Notes: generated by a model not told the origin, from the sequence alone. A stretch of DNA of 64,000 nt from Desulfobacterales bacterium (GCA_030066985.1 JASJAN010000019.1:1-64000), one strand, 5' to 3'; shown: positions 8,819-18,354, numbered from the stretch's first letter. Made by a program: numbers and translations.

Positions 8819-8941
8819 TTATCGAAACTGAGCCTCAATGCGCTGTGCGCGCGTAAGAATCTTGCTGGTTTCGGGTGATGTTTTAAGATGCTCTTTAAAA
8901 CGGTCGGCTGTTGTCCTCATCGTGTCCCTGAGGTGGGTCAT
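8819..8941 (-). CDS. Possible 40-residue protein upstream of the acyltransferase-hydrolase
   Basis: A short open frame from ATG at 8941 (or 8920, preceded by AGGGA) that ends 10 bases before the acyltransferase-hydrolase start. The product would be charged and mainly helical (contains TADRFKEHLKTS and ILTRAQRIEAQF). The close spacing suggests translational coupling. No family is recognised and the frame may be chance. Confidence 0.3.
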   Translation of the reverse strand: MTHLRDTMRTTADRFKEHLKTSPETSKILTRAQRIEAQFR

Positions 8942-9082
8942 TTGGGAATATCTCTTTATTCTGATAATATGAGATAATCAATCGAAAATCAATAAATTGA
9001 AAGCAAAACCCCTGTACGGATGTGGTTTTTGCAAAATAACCTGGCCGCCAAGGCACACCAGCAACATCTGCACAAGCATAAG

Positions 9083-9110
9083 TTGACAGTTGCGCGAAAT
9101 AGCAATAATT
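9083..9110 (+). promoter_or_regulatory. Possible sigma-70 promoter for mtaB
   Basis: A perfect TTGACA (9083-9088) followed after 15-17 bases by the AT-rich AATAATTT. The -10 match is weak, so the call rests on the -35 and on the position about 65 bases before the mtaB start. Confidence 0.35.
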
Positions 9111-9174
9111 TAAAAAGCCGCATTGAGGGCTGAGTTTGGCTACCGATGCGAAATCAACGACCAAGCAGACAATA

Positions 9175-10485
9175 ATGCCAAAATTTAAAGTCAACACCCT
9201 GGGTTGCAGAGTGAATCAGTCCGAATCCGATGTGATTGCAGCCCAACTGCAAGCCAAAGACTGGATAGCGGTTAATGACTGTGAAGCTTCGGAGATGGTG
9301 GTCATCAACACCTGTACCGTAACCCAGAAAGCCGCCATGCAATCCCGCCAGGCAGTGCGTCATGCTATCCGCAGTAATCCAAATGCCTGCATCGTGGTTA
9401 CCGGTTGCTACGCACAGACCGAACCAAAAGCCCTCGAAAAAATCAGTGGTGTTGACTACATTGTCGGCAACACCGACAAACACCGCCTTGGCGAACTGAT
9501 CGACGTTAAACAGGCGCAGACAAAGGAAAACCCCCTTACCATCTGCAATGAAAAGTGCCAATCGCAGGCGCTCACACTGCCTTCTGCTGCCATCAGCGGT
9601 GGCCGTACACGACCGGTTTTTAAGGTACAGGATGGGTGCAATGCCGCTTGCACTTACTGTATCGTGCCGCAAGCCAGAGGTCCAAGCCGCAGCCTGCCAC
9701 CAGATGATGTCCTGGAAGGGATTCGGGGCTTGTGCGAGACAGGTGTTGTTGAAATTGTTCTCAGCGGCGTTCATTTGGGTCAATACGGCCGAGATTTAAA
9801 ACCCAAAACCCGTCTGAGCGAATTGCTGGCGCGTATCGAACGCCGTACCATCATCCCGCGCATAAGACTTAGTTCCATAGAGCCGCTTGAATTGAGCGAT
9901 GAGCTGATTCAGCAAATAGCCGAATCAGAGCGGTTTTGCCGCCACTTTCACATCCCGCTGCAAAGCGGTGATGACCAAATTCTCAGAAAAATGAAACGAC
10001 CTTATTCACCCGATGATTTCAAGCAAATCGTTGACAATATTCGCCGACGCATTCCGGAAGCCGCCATTGGTGTTGACATTCTGGTCGGTTTTCCCGGTGA
10101 ATCCGACACCGCCTTCAACCATACCTACGCGTTCATTCAGGCGCTGCCGGTCTCCTATCTGCATGTCTTTCCGTTTTCGGCCCGACCGGGCACACCGGCG
10201 GCAAACTACACCGGCAAAGTGGCGCCCCAAATCATTAAACAAAGATCTGAACACATGCGTCGTCTTGGAAATGCCAAGCGCCTGCAGTTTAATCAACAGT
10301 TTATTGGACAGCAAAAACGAGTGCTGATCGAATCATCTCGCCACTCATCAACCGGTCTGTTAAGAGGCCTCACATCCAACTATATCACCGTACTAATTGA
10401 TGCCGATGATTCTTTGATGAATCGACTAATGACGATCCGCATGACTGAACAGCTTGACGATGCCCTAATAGGTATTAGTGATTAA
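9175..10485 (+). CDS. mtaB: tRNA t6A37 methylthiotransferase MtaB
   Basis: Radical SAM methylthiotransferase that converts t6A to ms2t6A at position 37 of ANN-decoding tRNAs. From ATG at 9175 it begins MPKFKVNTLGCRVNQSESD, the N-terminal UPF0004 domain typical of MtaB rather than MiaB (TLGCRVNQ). The UPF0004 cysteines recur in NTCTV and TGCYAQ, and the radical SAM site is CNAACTYC. A C-terminal TRAM-like segment follows. In-frame TTG at 9136 is possible but ATG at 9175 matches the family start. About 436 residues, a normal length. Confidence 0.92.
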   Translation: MPKFKVNTLGCRVNQSESDVIAAQLQAKDWIAVNDCEASEMVVINTCTVTQKAAMQSRQAVRHAIRSNPNACIVVTGCYAQTEPKALEKISGVDYIVGNTDKHRLGELIDVKQAQTKENPLTICNEKCQSQALTLPSAAISGGRTRPVFKVQDGCNAACTYCIVPQARGPSRSLPPDDVLEGIRGLCETGVVEIVLSGVHLGQYGRDLKPKTRLSELLARIERRTIIPRIRLSSIEPLELSDELIQQIAESERFCRHFHIPLQSGDDQILRKMKRPYSPDDFKQIVDNIRRRIPEAAIGVDILVGFPGESDTAFNHTYAFIQALPVSYLHVFPFSARPGTPAANYTGKVAPQIIKQRSEHMRRLGNAKRLQFNQQFIGQQKRVLIESSRHSSTGLLRGLTSNYITVLIDADDSLMNRLMTIRMTEQLDDALIGISD

Positions 10486-10592
10486 GGGCATAGGATCTTT
10501 GACTATCTCGAAATGAATGCTTCTAGTTCTTACGCAGCAGTCTTTAACTCGAAGCTTGTCAGAAACATCTTACACTAGAAAAGGAACCTATC

Positions 10593-11114
10593 ATGAGCAC
10601 AAAAATTGACTACCAAGAAGACATTGATCGACCGGTTGCCTTGTTTGAAACCAGTTTAGGCGACTTTGAGGCAGAACTTTACGCCAAGGAGTGCCCGCAA
10701 ACCGTCTGGAATTTTATTAACCTGGCTGAAGGCCGCCAGGAGACCAGCCGTGGCGGAAATTTTTATGATGGCCTGACATTTCACCGCGTGATTGACGGAT
10801 TCGTCATTCAAGGCGGGTGCCCGCAGGGAAACGGAACGGGCGGTCCAGGGTATCAATTTTCAGATGAATTTGATGCCGGATTACGGCATGCCGATGCAGG
10901 CATCCTTTCGATGGCCAACGCCGGGCCCAACACCAACGGCAGCCAATTTTTCATTACCCTGGCCCCCACACCGCACCTGGACGATCGACATGCGGTTTTC
11001 GGAAAAGTCGTCAAAGGGTTGGAGGTCGTTCAAAAAATTGGTGCCGTTAAAACCGGGCCGGGTGATACCCCTTTGGAGCCGGTGATCATCAACAGCATCA
11101 AAATTCGAAGATAA
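10593..11114 (+). CDS. Cyclophilin-type peptidyl-prolyl cis-trans isomerase
   Basis: A 173-residue cyclophilin. Typical blocks are [13 protein letters not shown] with the catalytic arginine, [15 protein letters not shown] and HAVFGKVV. It lacks a signal peptide, so it should be cytoplasmic and act on prolyl bonds during folding. A short N-terminal extension ([14 protein letters not shown]) precedes the first strand. It stands alone between mtaB and a terminator shared with the convergent tRNA-Leu. Confidence 0.92.
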   Translation: MSTKIDYQEDIDRPVALFETSLGDFEAELYAKECPQTVWNFINLAEGRQETSRGGNFYDGLTFHRVIDGFVIQGGCPQGNGTGGPGYQFSDEFDAGLRHADAGILSMANAGPNTNGSQFFITLAPTPHLDDRHAVFGKVVKGLEVVQKIGAVKTGPGDTPLEPVIINSIKIRR

Positions 11115-11144
11115 TATTAAAAGGTCAAAACTTAGAGCAAAAAA

Positions 11145-11172
11145 AGCGCAATATTGAAATTGCGCTTTCTGT
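11145..11172. terminator. Bidirectional terminator between cyclophilin gene and tRNA-Leu
   Basis: Perfect 8-bp stem AGCGCAAT/ATTGCGCT (11145-11152, 11159-11166) with A-run on the left and TTTCT on the right. It can serve the cyclophilin gene on the plus strand and tRNA-Leu on the minus strand. Confidence 0.8.
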
Positions 11173-11183
11173 GTTTATCATTG

Positions 11184-11270
11184 TGGTGCCGAAGGGGAGA
11201 CTCGAACTCCCACCCGGATACCCGGACTAGACCCTGAACCTAGCGCGTCTACCAATTCCGCCACTTCGGC
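11184..11270 (-). tRNA. tRNA-Leu (anticodon CAG)
   Basis: Reading the minus strand from 11270: acceptor GCCGAAG, D region TGGCGGAATTGGTAGACGCG, anticodon arm CTAGG-TTCAGGG-TCTAG with anticodon CAG, a long variable arm, T loop GTTCGAGTC, and encoded CCA at the 3' end. The long variable arm and D-loop pattern identify leucine. Confidence 0.95.
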
Positions 11271-11314
11271 AAGCACGGCATTCCCTGATGCCAAAAGGTG
11301 CTCAAGGGTTGCTT

Positions 11315-11343
11315 TAAATATCTTTTTTTACTATGCATGTCAA
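11315..11343 (-). promoter_or_regulatory. Sigma-70 promoter of tRNA-Leu
   Basis: On the minus strand TTGACA (11343-11338), a 17-base spacer, then TATTTA (11320-11315), placed about 38 bases before the tRNA 5' end. Confidence 0.65.
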
Positions 11344-11397
11344 GGCGTTATTTCAGGCAACCGGTTAAAGACCAAGGGGGATAAGCTTAGACTTAAA

Positions 11398-12342
11398 ATG
11401 AAGATTATCGATCGTCTTGAACGTATTCAACAACCATTTGTCAATGCGGTTATTACCATTGGAAACTTTGATGGTGTTCACATTGGCCACCAGGCACTTT
11501 TTCATGAGGTCATCGAAAAGGCAGATGCGCTAAAGGGTACTGCGATTGCCATGACCTTTGAACCGCATCCCATGCGGGTGTTAAAGAAAAACAACCACCC
11601 TCCCCTGATTACCCTCTATGAGCAAAAACAAGAACTCATCGAACGCTCCGGCATCGATGTGCTCATCTGTGTGCCCTTCACAAAAGAATTTGCTGAACTG
11701 TCAGCCGAAAAATTCATTAAAGAATTGCTCATCAAAAAAATCGGCATGAAGGCCATCATCGTGGGTGAAGATTACACGTTTGGCAAAAAACGTGAAGGCA
11801 ACCTGGCCGTTCTAAAATCTTATGCCTCCCAACTGGACTATGAAGTAATTGTGGCCGAATGGATCAAGGCCACTAGAGATGTGCCGGACCGTATCAGTAG
11901 CACTCGTGTCAGAAAACTGGTGATGGCGGGTCAAATCAAATCGGCTCGCAAAATGCTGGGTCGTCATTATCAAATCAGGGGCATGGTGGTTAAAGGGCGT
12001 GATCGCGGCGGCAAACTGCTGGGCATCCCGACGGCCAATATCAACCTGCAAGACGAGCTGTGTCCCAAAACCGGTATATACGCCGTGACAGTTGAATACC
12101 AGAGCCAGATTTACAAAGGTGTGGCCAATATTGGCTACAGCCCCACTTTCAATGACAATGAATTTACTGTTGAGGTTCACATTCTGGATTTCAGCGATAA
12201 TATTTATGGCCAGAAGATACGCGTCAATTTCATTGAGCGCATACGAGATGAAAAGAAATTTGGACATATTGACGAGCTCAAAAGCCAGATCCATCAAGAT
12301 ATTGAAGCCGCCCAGAAAATATTGGTCGTATATGACGAGTAA
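11398..12342 (+). CDS. ribF: Bifunctional riboflavin kinase/FAD synthetase
   Basis: Makes FMN from riboflavin and then FAD. The N-terminal FAD-synthetase domain has the nucleotidyltransferase start ITIGNFDGVHIGHQAL and the later SSTRVRKL. The C-terminal riboflavin kinase domain shows GRGG-like KGRDRGGKLLGIPTANI and TFNDNEFTVEVHILDF. Length (314) is normal. Cytoplasmic. It starts a short plus-strand group with the next membrane protein gene 49 bases downstream. Confidence 0.95.
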   Translation: MKIIDRLERIQQPFVNAVITIGNFDGVHIGHQALFHEVIEKADALKGTAIAMTFEPHPMRVLKKNNHPPLITLYEQKQELIERSGIDVLICVPFTKEFAELSAEKFIKELLIKKIGMKAIIVGEDYTFGKKREGNLAVLKSYASQLDYEVIVAEWIKATRDVPDRISSTRVRKLVMAGQIKSARKMLGRHYQIRGMVVKGRDRGGKLLGIPTANINLQDELCPKTGIYAVTVEYQSQIYKGVANIGYSPTFNDNEFTVEVHILDFSDNIYGQKIRVNFIERIRDEKKFGHIDELKSQIHQDIEAAQKILVVYDE

Positions 12343-12391
12343 ATGCTAACAGATTGAATACCGTGCGTCTCAGCAAAACCCTGTCTGCTTT

Positions 12392-13471
12392 ATGAAAAAT
12401 CATCTGCTTATCTCTCTGACAATCGGCATTGCGCTCTCAGTGGCGGCTCTTTACTTTACCTTTCGCAACGTCCCGCTGGGGGATCTCGTTGTTTATCTGG
12501 GATCGATAAATTATGTCTGGGTGATACCGGCCACATTTTTGGTACTCCTAAGCTTTTTTGTCCGCGCGCTGCGCTGGCAATTTATACTGGCATCGACTCA
12601 TAAAATCGGCATATGGCCAGCATTTCATCCTATGATGATCGGTTTTATGATTAACTGCATCTTTCCGGGAAGACTCGGAGAGTTTGCACGTCCCGCTATT
12701 TTGCAAAAAAAAGAACAGGTGCCCTTCGGCACCGGGATTGCAACGGTTGCCGCCGAGCGCGTGTTTGACGTTGCCGCGCTGGTGACCTTTGCGGTCATCA
12801 CCCTCACGGCTATTGATATCAATCCAGAAGTGCAAATTGTATTCGGGAATTTTCAGCTCAATCGCGCCACGCTGGAGATCCTTTTTAACCGTATCATTCT
12901 CATGGGCATCTTATTGATGATCGGCATGATCGCCGTGAGTATCCCGTCGATTCGTCGTGCCATCCATCAGTTGATCTTGGCCCTTCCGCTTCTGTTCATT
13001 TTTGCTTCTGAGACCACGAAAACAAAAATCCGCGTCAAAGCATGCGAACCGCTCACTCGCTTTGTTGACAATATTGCCAAAGGATTTACGTTAGTAAAAC
13101 ATCCCCAAAAAATCATCATTTGTTCAATCTATTCGCTTTTGGTGTGGATTATTGCGGCGTTTTCTTACTATGCCTTCAGCTTTGGTAGTCCGGGGGTTCA
13201 ATTGACCTTTACAGAAATGTTTGCGGTCATGGTGATTATTTGCCTGTTTATCGCCCTTCCCTCGGTCCCTGGTTTTTGGGGGCTCTGGGAAGCCGGTGGC
13301 GTTTTCGCCATGTCCTTGTTCGGGACTTCGTCAGATGTTGCTGCCGGTTTTACTTTGGCCAATCACGCCGTACAGATGTTTCCGGTCATTGTTGTCGGTT
13401 TTGTTTCAGCCATCATTACCAGCGTCAATATCTGGCAGTTATCTTATGAAAAAAAATCCGCCAAAGCGTAA
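12392..13471 (+). CDS. Lysylphosphatidylglycerol synthase TM-region/UPF0104 flippase-like membrane protein
   Basis: A 359-residue membrane protein with about eight hydrophobic helices. The segments FFVRALRWQFIL, FPGRLGEFARP, AAERVFDV and the late LPSVPGFWGLWEAGG are characteristic of the LPG_synthase_TM (UPF0104, AglD-like) family. It lacks the soluble acyl-transfer domain of MprF, so by family it resembles lipid-linked substrate flippases rather than a lysyl-transferase. Its substrate is unknown and ribF next door gives no clue. Confidence 0.8.
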   Translation: MKNHLLISLTIGIALSVAALYFTFRNVPLGDLVVYLGSINYVWVIPATFLVLLSFFVRALRWQFILASTHKIGIWPAFHPMMIGFMINCIFPGRLGEFARPAILQKKEQVPFGTGIATVAAERVFDVAALVTFAVITLTAIDINPEVQIVFGNFQLNRATLEILFNRIILMGILLMIGMIAVSIPSIRRAIHQLILALPLLFIFASETTKTKIRVKACEPLTRFVDNIAKGFTLVKHPQKIIICSIYSLLVWIIAAFSYYAFSFGSPGVQLTFTEMFAVMVIICLFIALPSVPGFWGLWEAGGVFAMSLFGTSSDVAAGFTLANHAVQMFPVIVVGFVSAIITSVNIWQLSYEKKSAKA

Positions 13472-13602
13472 ACGGGTTGAAAAATCGCTGATCTTTGTGA
13501 GATAATAAAAGCAATTCTCAGGCGCACTGCACGGTCGGCAATCCAAGCACCAAATTTTGCCGCCGGCTGAGGTTTGCCGAAAAATTCAGGTAACAATGTA
13601 TC

Positions 13603-14112
13603 ATGTCGACACTCAAAATTTTGACATATCCGGATAATACCCTTCGAAATCCAACCCGTGAATTGGACAACATTGACGGTGATGTTCAAAACATGATTGA
13701 TCAAATGTCTGCCGCAATGTATGCAGCACCAGGCGTTGGGCTAGCGGCTATCCAGGTGGGTTGGGGCCGCAGCGTGCTCATTTATGACATCTCTCCGTCC
13801 GATGACGGAAGTGATTTACAGGTTCTCATCAACCCGCGCATCATCGATCAAGAGGGCGAAATTTTATCCGAAAATGAAGGCTGCCTGAGTGTCCCGGAAT
13901 TTCGCGCAGACGTGAAACGGTATTCGTCCATCTTAGTTGAAGCCGTTGACCGCGAGGGCCGACCGCTGAAATTGGAAGCTGATGGAATGCTGGCCATTGT
14001 CTTGCAGCATGAAATCGACCATTTAAAAGGCAAGCTATTTATCGACCACATCAGCGCTTTGAAAAGACAAATATATACGCGCCGGATAAAAAAGAAACTG
14101 CGGTCGAAGTGA
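13603..14112 (+). CDS. def: Peptide deformylase
   Basis: Removes the formyl group from nascent N-terminal methionine. All three motifs are present: GVGLAAIQ, EGCLSVPE and QHEIDHLKG, providing the Cys and two His metal ligands and the catalytic Glu. 169 residues, standard length. Its stop overlaps the fmt start by four bases, so def and fmt are translationally coupled, as their opposing reactions on formyl-methionine would suggest. Confidence 0.97.
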   Translation: MSTLKILTYPDNTLRNPTRELDNIDGDVQNMIDQMSAAMYAAPGVGLAAIQVGWGRSVLIYDISPSDDGSDLQVLINPRIIDQEGEILSENEGCLSVPEFRADVKRYSSILVEAVDREGRPLKLEADGMLAIVLQHEIDHLKGKLFIDHISALKRQIYTRRIKKKLRSK

Positions 14113-15050
14113 AAGACAAGTTCACTATCATCTTTATGGGCACTCCGGCCTTTGCCGTGCCTTCTCTTCAAATGCTCCACCAGGAAGGCTATCGTTTGGC
14201 GATGGTTGTCACCCAGCCTGATCGCCCCAAGGGTCGCGGCCGCAAACCGGCGGCGCCGCCGGTTAAGCAAACAGCATTGGCGCTAAACCTCAATTTGCTC
14301 CAACCGACCAAACCCCATACAGCTGAATTGATCGATCAGGTCCAGGGCATTCGGCCTGATCTGCTGATTGTGATCGCATACGGCCATATTCTTTCCGAAC
14401 AAATCTTACAGCTACCCAAATTGGGTGCCATCAATGTGCATGCATCTTTGCTCCCAAAATTAAGAGGCCCAGCACCGATTCAATGGGCCATTATCAATGG
14501 CGAAACCCAGACCGGCATCACAACCATGTATATGGATGCGGGCATGGATACGGGCGACATCCTATTGTCGCGTTCAGAACCCATTTTGCCTGCAGATACT
14601 GCAGCCACCCTGCATGACCGTCTGGCGGTTATCGGCGCCGATTTGCTTTTGCAAACGTTAAAGGATCTGGCCGCTCAAAAAATCACGCCCAAGGGCCAGG
14701 ATCACACCGGCGCTACCTATGCACCACTGTTAAAAAGACAAGATGGCCGTATCGACTGGAACAAATCGGCCAAAGCACTAGACGCATTTATCAGGGGCAT
14801 GACGCCCTGGCCCGGGGCATTTACCTTTCACCATCAACAGCGCTTGAAGATCCTAAAAGCCGCACCGATTTTAGAGCCGGTTTCGGAATCCGCCGGCACT
14901 GTTCTTGAGTTCTTTCCCGGTGAATTGATGGTCGCCACCGGCAAAGGGGCACTATCGATATTAGAGATTCAAGGCCCCTCTGGCAAACGGTTGGCCATTG
15001 CCGATTTTTTAAGAGGTTATGCGTTGCCGCCGGGAACGGTTTTACAATAA
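14109..15050 (+). CDS. fmt: Methionyl-tRNA formyltransferase
   Basis: Formylates initiator Met-tRNA using 10-formyl-tetrahydrofolate. It starts at GTG 14109, within the def stop. The hydrolase/formyltransferase core has FMGTPAFAVPSL at the N-terminus, the folate-site NVHASLLPKLRGPAPIQWAI (with catalytic N and H) and GITTMYMDAGMDTGD, followed by the C-terminal tRNA-binding domain (YAPLLKRQDGRIDW). 313 residues, standard. Confidence 0.97.
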   Translation: MKDKFTIIFMGTPAFAVPSLQMLHQEGYRLAMVVTQPDRPKGRGRKPAAPPVKQTALALNLNLLQPTKPHTAELIDQVQGIRPDLLIVIAYGHILSEQILQLPKLGAINVHASLLPKLRGPAPIQWAIINGETQTGITTMYMDAGMDTGDILLSRSEPILPADTAATLHDRLAVIGADLLLQTLKDLAAQKITPKGQDHTGATYAPLLKRQDGRIDWNKSAKALDAFIRGMTPWPGAFTFHHQQRLKILKAAPILEPVSESAGTVLEFFPGELMVATGKGALSILEIQGPSGKRLAIADFLRGYALPPGTVLQ

Positions 15051-15206
15051 ACACTATGAACGATTAATCCTCTTAAAGATGTTTTCAGACTTGCCAAAAA
15101 TACTTATGTCTTTTGAATATGGAATATTGGTGGGATGTCAAAAGGTTGTCATATCGTTACCTTTACGCCAGTACGCAAATACCCCATCACGCCATCAATA
15201 GAGAAA

Positions 15207-16562
15207 ATGGTTGATGCTCGATATAGTGCCTTGAAGGTTCTCAATACTTTAGAGCGGGGAAAAAAAACGCTGGACCGCATTTTACATGAGCTGCCCCAGG
15301 ATGAAGCCTATCTTTCCCGACGGGATCGGGCGCTGCTAAATGCCATGGTCTACGGTGTATTAAGATGGCGCGGCCGTCTGGATCATATCATCGCGTATTT
15401 TTCCAAAATGCCCATGCGTAAAATCCAGCCGGTGGTTTTGAATATCTTGCGACTGGGTCTTTTTCAGATACTCTTTCTGGATCGCGTGCCGGATTCAGCC
15501 GCAGTCCATACTGCTGTGGAACTAACCAAACAGACCCATAATTACAAAGCAGCCGGCTTCGTCAACGCACTGCTGCGCAAAGCCGCCGCTGAACACAATC
15601 GTGTGATGTTTGATTCTTTCGAACAAGACCCGCTGGCGTTTTTAACAACTCGACAATCCGTTCCACAATGGCTTGCCAAACGCTGGCTAAAGCGCTTATC
15701 AGCAAAAACCATTATGGCCCTCTCGGAATCTATAAACACCATTCCGCCCATTACCATCCGATCTAATACGCTCAAGATGTGTCGCCAGGATCTGATGCCG
15801 CATCTAGCTGGCGAGGTTGAGCACCTCGCAGCAACATCATACGCACCTGACGGAATTAACATACGAAATCCCAATCAAAGAATTCAACATCTGGCAGCCT
15901 TCAAAGAAGGCTGGTTTCAGGTACAGGATGAAGCCGCCCAGTTGGTGGCCCTACTGTTAAACCCCCAGCCGGGTGAATCTGTGTTGGACGCATGTGCCGG
16001 TTTGGGCGGCAAGACATCACATATAGCGCAATTGATGTTAAACCAGGGCACTATTTGTGCTATGGATAGCAATGCCGCAAAGCTCAAACAGCTTAATGAT
16101 GAAATGCAGCGTCTGGGGATAATCATCGTGACGACCACCTGCCAAGATTTGTTGAATCCAGTTGAACCATTTCATCATAACCGCTACGACCGGGTTCTAC
16201 TAGATGCGCCCTGTTCCGGCTTGGGTGTGGTGCGGCGTAATCCAGACATTAAATGGCATGCGTCATTGGCCCGTGTGGAGCGCCAGGCCAGCATTCAAAA
16301 ACAAATTCTTAAAAATATGGCTATGCTGGTTAAACCCAAAGGCATCCTGGTATATGCGGTCTGCAGCACGGAATTTGAAGAGAACGAAGCGGTCATCGAG
16401 GATTTTTTGAAAAACCAACCGGATTTTGTTATAGATAAACGCTGGGGCGCACTGCCTGAAGACATACGCCCTGCCATCAAATCCAATACCGGGTTTACAA
16501 CGCTTGCATTTATCGAGCAAATGGACGGATTTTATCTAGCCCGTCTCAAAAGAAAAAAGTGA
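15207..16562 (+). CDS. rsmB: 16S rRNA m5C967 methyltransferase RsmB
   Basis: Methylates C967 of 16S rRNA. The N-terminal NusB-like domain (ARYSALKVLNTLE, MRKIQPVVLNILRLGL) is followed by a Rossmann methyltransferase with SAM motif DACAGLGGKTSHIAQ, DAPCSGLGVVRRNPD (catalytic Cys) and AVCSTEFEENEAV (second Cys). In-frame starts extend to 15135, but ATG at 15207 begins at the conserved domain. About 451 residues. The next gene starts inside its stop codon. Confidence 0.94.
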   Translation: MVDARYSALKVLNTLERGKKTLDRILHELPQDEAYLSRRDRALLNAMVYGVLRWRGRLDHIIAYFSKMPMRKIQPVVLNILRLGLFQILFLDRVPDSAAVHTAVELTKQTHNYKAAGFVNALLRKAAAEHNRVMFDSFEQDPLAFLTTRQSVPQWLAKRWLKRLSAKTIMALSESINTIPPITIRSNTLKMCRQDLMPHLAGEVEHLAATSYAPDGINIRNPNQRIQHLAAFKEGWFQVQDEAAQLVALLLNPQPGESVLDACAGLGGKTSHIAQLMLNQGTICAMDSNAAKLKQLNDEMQRLGIIIVTTTCQDLLNPVEPFHHNRYDRVLLDAPCSGLGVVRRNPDIKWHASLARVERQASIQKQILKNMAMLVKPKGILVYAVCSTEFEENEAVIEDFLKNQPDFVIDKRWGALPEDIRPAIKSNTGFTTLAFIEQMDGFYLARLKRKK

Positions 16563-17530
16563 TTTCAAAGATAGCCAAAATCGTCGGTCTGGGCCTGGCG
16601 TTTATCTTTGTTGCCGGCATCAGCGCCTATTTAACCCTTACGCTAATTATCAAAAGCGAAGATACCGTTATTGTTCCAGATCTTGAAGGCAAAGATGTCG
16701 TTTACGCCCTGGAAATTCTGACCGAGCTTGAACTCAATACCAAAGTCAAAGGTTCAGAATATACCGGTGATATTCCGAAAAATCATGTGGTTTTCCAGGA
16801 ACCAACACCAGGCGCCGAAATCAAAAAGGGCCGGGATGTCCGAATCATTCTGTCCAAAGGTTCCAAAACATTTGCCATGCCGTATTTACTGGGCCTTTCC
16901 ATCCAACAGACCGATATTATTTTAGAGGAAAACGATATGTGTCGCGGGGAGCTTTCGCGCACCCATCACGTTAATATAGAAAAAGATGCCGTCATCGCGC
17001 AAGTCCCCGCATCCGGCATTGTGGTGTCCCGCAAAGCGTGTGCTGATCTTTTAGTGAGTCTGGGGCCACGACCCAAGGCCTTTAAAATGCCAAATCTGGC
17101 TGGTTTGACGCTTGAAGATGCGCTGCAGTCAATTGAAGACCTAAATCTAAAGGTCGGAGAGCTAAAGTCAGCCTACCAAGATCATAAACCGCGCAATACC
17201 ATTGTCGAGCAGGAACCGGTATCCGGCCAACGGGTTGTCATCGGCAGCACGGTGCGCTTGCTGATCAACCGTGAGGCGCATAAAGAAAAATCCAGCCCTT
17301 CCTTAGGCCAGGCAAGCGGAAATCTTTTTAGCTACCGACTGGACAGCGGTTTTTTAAATCGACACATTCGTGTGAGTCTCAATACGGCAGGGTTTACCAA
17401 CGACCTGTTTGATGATTTTGTCAAAGCAGGGGAAGAAATCTGGCTGTTGATTCCAACCGATCGTGAGGCCACCATATTTGTATATGAAAATGATCGCCTT
17501 ATAAAGACCCAGGTTTTTAAAGCAAATTAG
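16559..17530 (+). CDS. Membrane-anchored three-PASTA-domain protein
   Basis: Starts at GTG 16559, overlapping the rsmB stop. One N-terminal transmembrane helix (residues ~8-30) is followed by three PASTA domains (about residues 38-102, 108-171 and 177-238; each begins VPDLEG, MPYLLG or MPNLAG) and a C-terminal ~75-residue domain of unknown type. No kinase or penicillin-binding domain is attached, unlike the classic PASTA proteins. PASTA domains bind peptidoglycan fragments in some proteins, so a periplasmic wall-sensing role is possible but inferred. Position between rsmB and rpe in a coupled operon suggests housekeeping status. Confidence 0.82.
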   Translation: MISKIAKIVGLGLAFIFVAGISAYLTLTLIIKSEDTVIVPDLEGKDVVYALEILTELELNTKVKGSEYTGDIPKNHVVFQEPTPGAEIKKGRDVRIILSKGSKTFAMPYLLGLSIQQTDIILEENDMCRGELSRTHHVNIEKDAVIAQVPASGIVVSRKACADLLVSLGPRPKAFKMPNLAGLTLEDALQSIEDLNLKVGELKSAYQDHKPRNTIVEQEPVSGQRVVIGSTVRLLINREAHKEKSSPSLGQASGNLFSYRLDSGFLNRHIRVSLNTAGFTNDLFDDFVKAGEEIWLLIPTDREATIFVYENDRLIKTQVFKAN

Positions 17531-17553
17531 GGTTCAAGGGTTACCGTCTTTTC

Positions 17554-17629
17554 GCCTCTGGCTTCTTGCCGCTGGCGGCTGGCAAGTCGATCAAAAAGAG
17601 CCAGATACCAGAAGCAAGCGGCCAGAAGC
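17554..17629. repeat. Imperfect palindrome between PASTA gene and rpe
   Basis: Two 30-base arms (17554-17583 and 17600-17629) are inverted copies matching at 22 of 30 positions, rich in CTGGC/GCCAG. A 16-base A-rich spacer separates them. It may form an RNA hairpin in the rpe leader or be a degenerate interspersed palindromic repeat. Confidence 0.5.
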
Positions 17630-17694
17630 TGCCATTTACGGATAAAGACAGCAACAAACCGTAAGTCAAGATTGAAACCTTGAGGGAGAAAAAA

Positions 17695-18354
17695 ATGAAA
17701 CTGATTGCGCCGTCAATTCTGTCAGCAGATTTTTCGAAACTCGGAGAAGAAATCAAAGCAGTTGAAGCCGCGGGTGCAGACTGGATTCACGCCGACGTCA
17801 TGGACGGTCATTTCGTACCCAACATTACCATTGGTCCGCTGATCGTTGCAGCCGTCAAACGCGTCACCAGCCTTCCGATCGACGTGCATCTGATGATCGA
17901 CAATCCTGACAATTATATCGCGGCATTTGCCGCCGCCGGCGCTGCTTATATATCCGTCCAGGTTGAAACCTGCACCCATCTTAACCGCACGGTTCAACTA
18001 ATTAAAGATTCCGGCGCTCAGGCAGGTGTTGTGTTGAACCCATCCACCCCGGTAGCCAGCCTCGAATCCATACTTGAATACGTGGATTATGTCCTGATTA
18101 TGAGCGTCAATCCCGGTTTTGGCGGCCAAACATTTATCCCCAACAGCATTGATAAAATCAAAGACTTGCACCAACAGATTCAGGAACGGGAACTCAGCAT
18201 TTTAATAGAAGTCGACGGCGGGGTGAACGAAAAAACCATCGCTGCAGTTGCTGCCGCCGGTACCGATGTTTTTGTGGCCGGCTCGGCCATATTCGGTCAA
18301 AAAGATTACCAAAAAACCATCCAGCGCTTGCGCCAGAAGATGGAAGGCATTTAG
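17695..18354 (+). CDS. rpe: Ribulose-phosphate 3-epimerase
   Basis: Interconverts ribulose-5-phosphate and xylulose-5-phosphate in the pentose phosphate pathway. TIM-barrel signatures include [29 protein letters not shown] (metal His and Asp), [18 protein letters not shown] and [12 protein letters not shown] at 17695 follows a GGGAG ribosome site; 219 residues. Cytoplasmic. It closes the plus-strand def-fmt-rsmB-PASTA-rpe group. Confidence 0.96.
   Translation: MKLIAPSILSADFSKLGEEIKAVEAAGADWIHADVMDGHFVPNITIGPLIVAAVKRVTSLPIDVHLMIDNPDNYIAAFAAAGAAYISVQVETCTHLNRTVQLIKDSGAQAGVVLNPSTPVASLESILEYVDYVLIMSVNPGFGGQTFIPNSIDKIKDLHQQIQERELSILIEVDGGVNEKTIAAVAAAGTDVFVAGSAIFGQKDYQKTIQRLRQKMEGI

Noticed and set aside
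9154-9783. A 209-codon frame antisense to mtaB
   Set aside because: mtaB has clear family motifs on the plus strand; the antisense frame has none.
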